Notes under the pieces: generated by a model
The model's input: the letters and a program-made list of their open reading frames with translations, nothing else
What the model was told of the DNA's origin: nothing
The model's database searches: none
Made by a program: the position numbers and the translations under genes
DNA from: JBHJHP01 sp042219825
Lineage (GTDB): Bacteria > Bacteroidota > Bacteroidia > Bacteroidales > UBA5342
Length of the DNA stretch: 64,000 nucleotides
Assembly: GCF_042219825.1 (NCBI RefSeq)
Contig: NZ_JBHJHQ010000002.1
Coordinates: forward strand, 62,001-126,000
Direction: 5' to 3'
Shown: one piece after another, positions 37,801 to 46,000 of the stretch
Numbering within the stretch: position 1 is the stretch's first letter
Layout of the letters: every line of letters starts with the position of its first letter

Positions 37801-37979
37801 CTAATTTCCTTAAAGGTTCAGAGGTTTATGTTACAGGTTTAAACCTTCTGACGTTGTCTGACTATAAAGGACTTGATCCTGAATTTAGTTTGTCCAACTC
37901 ACCTCTAACCCGGGGGATTGATGTGGGAATGACTCCTCAGGTTCAATCATTTTTTGTAGGGGTAAGAGTTAAACTGTAA
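34827..37979 (+). CDS. Second SusC/RagA-type TonB-dependent receptor
   Basis: 1050 residues. Signal peptide (ILFVMFGVLCISAQ), a regulatory-like beta domain (~30-105, VTGTVFNGETMQPIQVA), plug (~130-255; LFLRGYSSLNATNKPLVIVD and ITVIKDAAAIYGAKASNG), then the barrel, ending FVGVRVKL. The second SusC signature is shorter by one block than the first (AAAIYGAKA against AAATAMWGTKA). The two receptors are clearly different paralogues. Confidence 0.95.
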   Translation: MTHLRNILSILFVMFGVLCISAQNKDTQESFTVTGTVFNGETMQPIQVASINDANYSSAITKGDGSFSIKVKSYDDILTVTSEGFQTREIILGGRESVDIYMYETGFRSFDQEVRLMDYNKPLAYSTHALGIVENKTSYFDASKKGATSAEATFDGKIAGLNVLTRDGNPGSGSDLFLRGYSSLNATNKPLVIVDGMIYDIGEYGTPLISGDRSNAFAGIDADDIENITVIKDAAAIYGAKASNGVILITTNHATEQVNQITFSMNGGLNIAPKNIPVMESDDYRIYLNEMLLSSGLSTDSVSRLPFMNNDLSNYDYAKYHNNTDWQKEVFANSYSSNYGVLIKGGDDVALYALSVNYMDYNGTLKNTDFSRFSMRFNSDINISKIFTLNANISFNYNDRKLKSGSGITASDNPLFTARIKSPFFYPNQIDGGIITPVLADYDALGVSNPVAIVNEMEQQSLDYRIFGSFNFNVKLSDHLTISDLIGLSFNKSREKVFIPGYGISPEITEIGIVYNKMMERVLKHSAVNNDFRIRYNNDFNGYHSLLAVVGARLNMNQTEEDWGSDFNSASDQFRTIGQGTAKFRNNGGYMGDWNNITYYALGEYAFKKKYFVSVNMALDGSSKFGSQADGIKLHNHQFGFFPSVAGAWLITSEPFMKNVTLLDLFKLRASYGITGNDDIGFYATKKYYTTQRLLAAKGLVRGNIWNPELKWETNKKTNLGVDLAFLRNRVSLSADYYMNTTDDMLEYIPVEYFTGFDYVLANNGSFNTKGMDLTLNARIINSKLKWDLGITYSKYQTEVTAVNDGRNVTGVYGANILTEVGQPLGVFYGFKTNGVYATQSAAESAGLEALLPNTSTMAFRAGDVIFEDYKADGIIDNQDMQVIGDPTPDFFGSVNTRLQWKAFTLDASLAFSYGNDVFNYLRYQLESMQNFNNQTQAVINRWTYDGQVTDIPKAEFADPIGNSRFSDRWIEDGSYVRLRDVTLTYKLPFKANFLKGSEVYVTGLNLLTLSDYKGLDPEFSLSNSPLTRGIDVGMTPQVQSFFVGVRVKL

Positions 37980-38095
37980 TAAATTGATTTAGTAAACAGG
38001 TTATGAAACAAAAGATCGTTATGAAAAACCCGGAATTTAAACATGGTTCAGCATATTTAACTCTGGTTTCGGAATATAAAGTAATATCAGGCTCG

Positions 38096-39922
38096 ATGAA
38101 AAAACGAATTATAAATATACTTGGAGCTGCAGGAATCATGCTCATGGTTTTGGGCACATGGTCCTGTTCAGATGTGCTGGAGGTTAATCCGAGTGATGTA
38201 CTGACTCCGGATCAGAATTACAGGGACATTTTTGATGCAAATTCATCTGTAATTGGTGTATATGGTAAACTTCAGGAACTGGCCCCGCAATATGTCGTTC
38301 TGAATGAGTTACGTGCAGACTTAATGGCAGTAACAGTAAATGCGGATCATTACATGCGCGAAGTTGCCAACCATAATGTAACGGCCGATAATCCCTGGGT
38401 TGATCCCCAACCGTTTTTCTCACTGATTTTAAATTGTAATGATGTGATGAAAAATCTTAAAATAATGGTTGATGAGCATAAGATTTCCAAAGAAGAGTTT
38501 AATCCAAGATATTCTGATATTGCTGCGGTAAGAAGCTGGACGTATCTTCAGCTCGCAATACACTATGGGCATGTACCTTATATCACTGAGCCCATTGATC
38601 AGCTGAGTGATATTTCTAAGATAGATCAGGGCGAGTATCCGTTTTTATCGCTTGAGGTAATGGTTGATACACTTGTCAACTTTATGGAATCAATTCCGTA
38701 TAAAGGGTTGTACACTGATCAGAACCTATTGTTATCAAATAATGGTTTTAGTCCGCAGATAAGTTATATTGACAAGGAATTTCTGTTAGGGGAGCTACAC
38801 CTTTGGAATAACGATTATCTTCAGGCTGCAGAGTACTATAAAAGAATAATGGAACGTTCTGTCGGTAATTTTGACCGCTATAAAGTAGGAACCGACTTTT
38901 TTACATTCAGTCATTATCATTGTGGTTATATTCGGTATTATGAACATGACCTGAATAGTGTGGTTAATCACTGGGGAACATTGTTTTCAACTTATGGAAG
39001 TGGAGATTATTATGATGAGTGGATATGGGTGATGTATTACAGCAGTACCTATACCCCGAGTCCTTTTATTGATCTGTTCTCGAATACCTATGGAAATTAT
39101 TATTTTAAACCATCTAATCTGATTGTAAGTGATTGGAAAGGACAAATACAACAAAACGGATTTCCGGGTGATTTCAGGGGAGATATAGAGGATGAGGATG
39201 GAAACTCCGGATCATATAAAACCATTAACGGACAACCGGTGATTACAAAGTATATTTCAGATTTTGATCCAAGTAATCCATATGAGAAAAACGGGAAATG
39301 GTTCCTGTGGCGTTCTGCAGGGTTACACCTGAGGTTTTGTGAAGCAACTAACAGGTATGCGCAGGAAATGGGAGCAGATAACCTAACTGTTGACAGCCTG
39401 GAAGCAGATAACTGGCAAACAAATGAAGCACTGGCTTTGTACAAAGTATCATATGCTTTACTCAATAACAGTTTCAGACCGAATTTTGAAACGGACGATC
39501 CGTCGAACGATTTTACGCAGAGACACCAGACGCATTTACCTTTTCCTTTCGATTTCGATGCCCGTAGCACAAGTATAAATGATAATCCACCGGCGGTACG
39601 TGCTCTGTGGTACAGGAACGAAGGAATACGTAACAGAGCTTATCTGGATAATGTTCCTTATTATCCGGAAAATATAGATTCTGTAGGGTTGATTGATTAT
39701 CTCGAAGACAAGATTATTGAAGAGGATGCACTTGAACTTGCTTTTGAAGGACAACGCTGGGGCGATTTGGTTAGGATTGCTTTGCGCAGAAATGATCCCT
39801 CGTATCTGGCAGACAAAGTAGCAGATAAACTTGCTGCTGAGGGTAATGCTGATGCAGAAGCTGTGCGGGTAAAATTAAGTAATGAGGAAAACTGGTGGTT
39901 GCCATTGACGAATAATAAATAA
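38096..39922 (+). CDS. Second SusD/RagB-type lipoprotein
   Basis: 608 residues from ATG 38096, chosen because it directly precedes the lipoprotein signal (NILGAAGIMLMVLGTWSC). In-frame ATG codons at 38003 and 38021 would put ~31 polar residues before the signal. SusD features are VNPSDVLTPDQNYRDIFDAN, SWTYLQLAIHYGHVPYITEP, and the C-terminal EDALELAFEGQRWGDLVRIA, ending WWLPLTNN. It is longer than the ~500-550 usual for SusD, with extra Tyr-rich sequence in the middle (~300-345). Confidence 0.93.
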   Translation: MKKRIINILGAAGIMLMVLGTWSCSDVLEVNPSDVLTPDQNYRDIFDANSSVIGVYGKLQELAPQYVVLNELRADLMAVTVNADHYMREVANHNVTADNPWVDPQPFFSLILNCNDVMKNLKIMVDEHKISKEEFNPRYSDIAAVRSWTYLQLAIHYGHVPYITEPIDQLSDISKIDQGEYPFLSLEVMVDTLVNFMESIPYKGLYTDQNLLLSNNGFSPQISYIDKEFLLGELHLWNNDYLQAAEYYKRIMERSVGNFDRYKVGTDFFTFSHYHCGYIRYYEHDLNSVVNHWGTLFSTYGSGDYYDEWIWVMYYSSTYTPSPFIDLFSNTYGNYYFKPSNLIVSDWKGQIQQNGFPGDFRGDIEDEDGNSGSYKTINGQPVITKYISDFDPSNPYEKNGKWFLWRSAGLHLRFCEATNRYAQEMGADNLTVDSLEADNWQTNEALALYKVSYALLNNSFRPNFETDDPSNDFTQRHQTHLPFPFDFDARSTSINDNPPAVRALWYRNEGIRNRAYLDNVPYYPENIDSVGLIDYLEDKIIEEDALELAFEGQRWGDLVRIALRRNDPSYLADKVADKLAAEGNADAEAVRVKLSNEENWWLPLTNNK

Positions 39923-40003
39923 CACAAAACAATAAAGTGAATTCCTGGCCCGGGATAGAAGGGTAAGAGTTTGAAAGCTAATTATTAATCAAAATTAAAG
40001 AGT

Positions 40004-42925
40004 ATGAAGAATTTCTATTTTAGCAAGTTAAAAATGGTTACAACGGTAATGGCGTTGTTCATTTCTGTGGGCTTATTTGCTCAAAGTACAATTACGTGGA
40101 CTGGTGCGAACAGTTCAGATTATTCTGACCCGACCAACTGGGATCCGCAGGGAAACATAGATGGGAATGATGTGGTGATCGGTCATGCAGACAGTTATAC
40201 ATATCCATGTATTATTGATGCCGATGTAGACGTTTCGGTTAACAGTTTGACTGTTTCTGATGCTACGCAGGAAATTTTAAATCCGGATACTCCGGAAGCG
40301 GATACTATTCAGCATGCTCCGGGAGAAGTTACCATTCATATGGCAACAGGTAAGTGGTTTACCGAAAATGATCCGGGGAGTAGCAAATACGTACGGGGAA
40401 TTATTAATATTACCGGGGGAAATTATCTGTACAACAGAAACAAAAACTATTACATGGATAATGCCAATGTCCGGTTAAATGTGGATTGTGATACATTCCG
40501 AATGAGAGGTTATCCGCTTTTGGGTAAAAAGAATAGTTCACAAATGTGTGTTACATGGACATTAAGCGGTCATACTTATGCAACACTTGAGTATCCTGCC
40601 TATACCGGAATTGATCGTTTTCCTGTCAATACATCCGCAGCGGTTACCGGAAGGCCAAGTTTAATTATTGAAGACGATGCAGAAATGGTAATTTTCAGGG
40701 ATGCCTATGATTTTCTTCAAACACCAAAGGATTCAGGCCTGTTGACATCAACTCCAGACAGAGATGTTGTAATTTATTATGATCCTGTTGAGGCAAAGAC
40801 GTATATTAACACACGTTTGAAAACGGCATTCGTTATTGAACCAATTGACAGACAGATATTAAATGCCGGAGAAGATGGTCAGGTAATACGTGCCATTCAA
40901 AATGACGGATTTGCCAGCATGGAAAGTCTGGAGTGGAAATATGGTACTACTTCAGGTGGACCATACGACCAAACCTTTACACCAGCACAAACCGGTGATA
41001 CTATTGTACCTAATTTCCCTGTTTCCGGTGAATATTATTTGGTTCTCGAAGGTACCAAAGGTGGTACTCAATATTATACAAATGAAGTAAGTATTGGTGT
41101 TGCGTCAAATAAAGCTATAGTTTCACCTGAAACCACACAGAATATCCGTTTAGGGCAGCAGGCAGAAATGCTAACAGTTACTGAAGATGGTACTTCTACC
41201 GGCAGGGAATGGAAGTATTCAACAACTCCCGGTGGTCCATACACATCATTTGATCCGGCTATTACAGGTACTGAATTTACACCTGATTTTGCTGAAGTGG
41301 GTACTTATTTCGTTGTTTGTATATCTACTGTTGATGGAGAGACTGCAACAACCAAGGAGGTTCAGTTTAATATCTTAGCTTCCACCGAAGGGGCAATGAA
41401 CCTGACTTTTACCGGAACTGTTTCTGACGATGCAGGTGTAATGTTTAACTGGGATCCGGCTGCTTATATAGATGGTAATAACTTAATAGTACCTTCTGAT
41501 ATGAATCCTGTATTGTCTACTGCTGGAAATGAGTCAGTTCACAATTTCAATGTTGGTTTAAACAGTACGTTTATTATTAATAAACCAAGTCTGAATGATA
41601 CATTGTTTTATACTGCTGACCATGGTAGTTCTGCAGGTTCTTACCTGATTGAAGGTGGTGTTTTTGTAAAGACACAGAGTTATTTCCGTTTGTATGATCT
41701 TAATACAACCTTTACTGTTAAAAATAATGCTGTTGCAATATTAAACGGTACTGCTATACTATTAGGAGGTAGCGATAATCCTGCAAACGGAGCCAATATG
41801 ATCATTGAAGATAATGCTATTGTTTACTTTAATGCATGGCCGGGTCGTATTTCTGCAAACAAAGGTTACAGTGAAATGCGCTTAAGTGGTAATGCAAAGT
41901 ATGTTTTTGCGGGTGATTACAGAAGTGCAGGTACGCCAATGTTAAGACCACAGGTTACAGTTTCAACGGTTCCTGATATAAATGGCAATGACTCAACTGT
42001 GGTAGATACGACATTCCATCAGAAGTTTGTGACTCCTGAAGGATTTGAGCCTTACCTGGTGTATGATCCTGTGGAGGACATTACAACGATTACTGCACGT
42101 GATTTAAGTGCTTTAGCTATTGAGCAGACTATTACACAAATTGTTGGCCTTAATCAGGAAACTAATCCTTTAACTCTGATTAACTCGTCTGCATATACGT
42201 CATTTGAGTGGCAATACAGTAAAAGTGCTGCCGGACCGTGGTCTTCATTTGAAACTCCTAAGACTGGTGAAACTGCTACATTTGCATTTGATACTGCCGG
42301 AGTTGTATTTGTAAGATGTCTGGCTGATGGTTCAGTTGCATCAAGTAATGCGATTGCCATAAATACAATTTCAGTAAAAGTAACTCCTGCAGGACCAGTG
42401 TATGTTTCACCAACTGGGTCAAATAGTACATTGACGGTAGAGTTGCCTGAAGGCGTAACCGGTCAGGGATGGAAGTTTTCTGAGACTTCTGGTTCAGGGT
42501 ATGTTCCGTTCTTTGTTCCACAATCAGACTTAACATATACCCCATTTACTTCTCCTGAGGATTACGCTGACGGAACATCATACTATTTAATTTTTGAAGC
42601 ACTTACAACAGATGATAATGGTCAGGATGTAGTGATATATAGTAATGAGGTACAACTCAATGTTGGTTATACTGCTATTGATAAAGTAAATCTTGGTAAT
42701 GTATCGGTTTATCCGAACCCTGCCAGAAATGCATTCTTTGTGGATGGAGGAAGCCTGAAATCTTATGAATTACAGGTTGTTAATCTGCAGGGAGCAGTAG
42801 TATTTAATAAATCTTACAATCAGGTTGACGGACCACAGAAAGTGGATTTCAATAAATCTGGTTATTATCTCATAAAACTCGTGGCTGACGAAGGCGTTAA
42901 AGTCGGTAGTCTGGTCATCGAATAA
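40004..42925 (+). CDS. T9SS-secreted protein with a duplicated beta block plus Ig-like pairs
   Basis: 973 residues. Signal peptide (VTTVMALFISVGLFAQ). The body is a duplication: a ~250-residue beta block (from ~28, ITWTGANSSDYSDPTNWD) and two Ig-like repeats centred on WKYGTTSGGPY (~309) and WKYSTTPGGPY (~401). A second beta block follows from ~465 (LTFTGTVSDDAGVMFNWD), with two more repeats at WQYSKSAAGPW (~735) and WKFSETSGSGY (~822). The end, from ~900 (VYPNPARNAFFVDG), is a T9SS type A sorting domain. No catalytic motif is recognised. It follows the second susD by 82 bp with no terminator between, and is the last gene of the unit. Confidence 0.8.
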   Translation: MKNFYFSKLKMVTTVMALFISVGLFAQSTITWTGANSSDYSDPTNWDPQGNIDGNDVVIGHADSYTYPCIIDADVDVSVNSLTVSDATQEILNPDTPEADTIQHAPGEVTIHMATGKWFTENDPGSSKYVRGIINITGGNYLYNRNKNYYMDNANVRLNVDCDTFRMRGYPLLGKKNSSQMCVTWTLSGHTYATLEYPAYTGIDRFPVNTSAAVTGRPSLIIEDDAEMVIFRDAYDFLQTPKDSGLLTSTPDRDVVIYYDPVEAKTYINTRLKTAFVIEPIDRQILNAGEDGQVIRAIQNDGFASMESLEWKYGTTSGGPYDQTFTPAQTGDTIVPNFPVSGEYYLVLEGTKGGTQYYTNEVSIGVASNKAIVSPETTQNIRLGQQAEMLTVTEDGTSTGREWKYSTTPGGPYTSFDPAITGTEFTPDFAEVGTYFVVCISTVDGETATTKEVQFNILASTEGAMNLTFTGTVSDDAGVMFNWDPAAYIDGNNLIVPSDMNPVLSTAGNESVHNFNVGLNSTFIINKPSLNDTLFYTADHGSSAGSYLIEGGVFVKTQSYFRLYDLNTTFTVKNNAVAILNGTAILLGGSDNPANGANMIIEDNAIVYFNAWPGRISANKGYSEMRLSGNAKYVFAGDYRSAGTPMLRPQVTVSTVPDINGNDSTVVDTTFHQKFVTPEGFEPYLVYDPVEDITTITARDLSALAIEQTITQIVGLNQETNPLTLINSSAYTSFEWQYSKSAAGPWSSFETPKTGETATFAFDTAGVVFVRCLADGSVASSNAIAINTISVKVTPAGPVYVSPTGSNSTLTVELPEGVTGQGWKFSETSGSGYVPFFVPQSDLTYTPFTSPEDYADGTSYYLIFEALTTDDNGQDVVIYSNEVQLNVGYTAIDKVNLGNVSVYPNPARNAFFVDGGSLKSYELQVVNLQGAVVFNKSYNQVDGPQKVDFNKSGYYLIKLVADEGVKVGSLVIE

Positions 42926-42933
42926 TAACTTAT

Positions 42934-42966
42934 AAAGGAAAGCCCGTCGGGCTTTCCTTTATTTTT
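42934..42966 (+). terminator. Terminator closing the FAS1/SusCD unit
   Basis: AAAGGAAAGCCC-GTC-GGGCTTTCCTTT, a perfect 12-bp stem with a three-base loop, then ATTTTTT. It is the first clear terminator after 24410, which supports one ~18.5-kb transcription unit. Confidence 0.92.
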
Positions 42967-43083
42967 TAATCAGTTTTTGGTTTAGGGTGGGCTTATCTTC
43001 GATTGCTTTTTGACATTTTTTCTTAATAATACTGTTTTTGCTTTCCCGTTTTTTTCGCTTTTACATTTTCTCAATTTCTGAAT

Positions 43084-46000
43084 ATGAAAACTAAATTAAT
43101 TTTTAAGTATTCTGCTCTGATATTTCTTTTTCTAACAGCCATAACACTTCCTGCACAACGTAAGATGGAAGTGCTGGATCGCGGCGTAGTGGCTGTTAAA
43201 AAGGGAAACGGAGTTTACCTTAGCTGGAGGATTTCTGCAAATGAACTCAGAAATGTAGGGTTTAATATTTACAGGGACGGAACAAAAATTAATAGCGAAC
43301 CCATATATGATTCATCGAATTTTTCGGATGCTGATGGAACTACCGATGCACACTATGCTGTTGCAGCTGTAAAGGATAATATTGAACAGATGAAATCACA
43401 GGAAGTTGCGGTATGGGGAAGCCAGTATCTTCAAATTCCTGTTAGCTCCATAGGAGGGCGATGGGATACATATACGATTAATGATGCTTCTGTTGGTGAT
43501 CTGGATGGTGACGGAGAATATGAAATTGTTGTAAAACGTCTTCCTAAAAATACGGCGCCTGAGGCTACAGATTATAATTTGTTGGAAGCTTACAAACTGG
43601 ACGGCACCATGCTTTGGCGGATTAATCTTGGACCCAATATTGCCAATGCGGTAGAAACAAATTTTTTGGTGTATGATTTTGATGAAGATGGAAAAGCGGA
43701 AGTAGTTACCCGCACGTCCGACGGAATGATTGACGGCACTGGCGTAAACATTGGCGACAGGGACAACGACGGAACAGTTAATTACAGATACTCTCTAAAA
43801 TTAAATTCAACATACTATAGAATTGCAGGACCTGATTATATCTCTGTTTTCGATGGTGAAACCGGAAAGGAACTGGCCTGGGGTAATTATATAGAACGTG
43901 ATCCATTGGTTCAGTGGGGGACTCCTGGGATGAACGATGGTCAATTGGCTCACCGTGCCACTAAATGTATGTGGACGGTGGCTTATCTGGACGGGAAACA
44001 TCCCAGTATGGTAAATAGCCGTGGTATTTACCACAGAATAAAACTGGAAGCATGGGATTGGGATGGAACAAATCTGAGTAAACGTTGGGCCTGGGATAGT
44101 AATCCTGGTGGTGCGATAACAGCTTATACAGGCCAGGGAAATCACCAGCTCAGTTGTGCCGATGTGGATGATGATGGGTGTGATGAGATCATATACGGAT
44201 CAATGACAGTAGACAACGATGGAACAGGGCTTTATTCTGTGCGTACCGGACATGGTGATGCACTTCATGTGGGGGATATGGATCCGGACCGACCGGGTCT
44301 TGAAATATGGGATTGTCTTGAAAACAGCTCAGATTGGGGGGCAACTTTCAGAGATGCACGCACAGGTGAGATTCTCATAAGGTATCATTCCAACAGAGAT
44401 TGTGGTAGATGCGCAGCTGGTGATATCAATCCTGATTCCAGGGGATATGAGATATGGGCCGCTACAGAGTGTCCCATGTACGATGTTGCGGGACATGTGG
44501 TGGGTACGAATAATGTTCCGCAAAACTTTATGATCTGGTGGGATGGAGACTTGTCAAGGGAGTTTTTGACGGATGCAAACTTTTCCTCGGATTTGGGATA
44601 TGGTGTACCGGACATTTCAAAATATGATCCTGAAATAAAGGATAATTATTCCATTTTCAGAGCTAATGGTAGTGCAACCAATAACTGGACAAAAGGGACA
44701 CCTTGTCTACAGGCAGATGTGATTGGTGACTGGCGCGAAGAGATTATTGCGAGGACCACTGATGATAAAGCCATGAGATTATATACAACAACACTGCCAA
44801 CGAATCAGAGAATTCCGACTTTAATGCATGAACCTCAGTACAGAATCGCAATCTCGTGGCAGAATAATGCGTATAATCAACCGCCTCATCCCGGGATATA
44901 TTTAGGCTCAGAAACACAGGATATTCCTCCATATCCTTTTAGCAATGGAGAAATGGCATGGAAAACAGGTTCAGACTGGGATATGGTAACAGCTAACTGG
45001 CAGGATGAAAACGAAACATCTCAGGTTTATGCAGACGGTGTTGATGTTCTGTTTGATTATAATGGTGACAATTCTGTCCCCGTTAATTTAAGTACAATAT
45101 TAAAACCGCATAGTGTAAGGGTACAATCTCAAAATGATTATGAGTTTAATGGAACCGGGAAATTGAGTGGTTCCATGGAACTGTTAAAAGCCGGAACCGG
45201 GACACTGAAAATTTCTAATGCGAAAAATGATTATTCAGGTGAAACAATGGTTTATTACGGTACAATGATCCTAAACTCTGACCTTGATTCCAGTCATGTA
45301 ACTGTTTGTAAATTTGGTTCGCTTTTCGCTAGTGGAAACCTTGGCAATGGACTTTGGGTTAAAACCGATGGAAAATTCAGTCCGGGGACAGGAAAGGCAA
45401 ATACGGCTGCTATTGATTTAAATAAAACATTATCGTTAGAGAATGGGTCAGGCTTATATTTTGATTTGAGCGATGATCCGAGCGGAAACACGAAAATAAA
45501 CGATCAGATTAATGTTACAGGAGACATGGTAGTTAACGGCATTAGCAATCTGTATTTCAGTCGTTTGGATGGTAAGCTGAATCCTGGCTTATACAAGCTT
45601 ATTAACTTCAGTGGTACTTTCATTGGTACAGCAGATAGTTTTACGATCAACGGAATTCCGGATGTTGCATGTCTGATTAAAATAGATAATGGAAGTTTGA
45701 TTCTTGAAGTTCTTGATGTAAGACCACCAACAGAATTGATCTGGAAAGGTGCTGTTAGCGACGTCTGGGATTTTGCTGGTGATAAAAACTGGTTAAATGA
45801 TGATCAGCAGGATTGGTTTCTTGGTAATGATACAGTGATATTTAATGAAACAGGTGAAAATCAGAATAGTATAAATATAACAGAAGATGTTCCGGTTAGC
45901 GGCATCGTAGTTGATGGTACATCCAGTTATACTTTTTCAGGTCCCGGAAAAATTTCGGGTAGTGGTGGATTAGTTAAAAACGGATCAGGAAAATTGTTTA

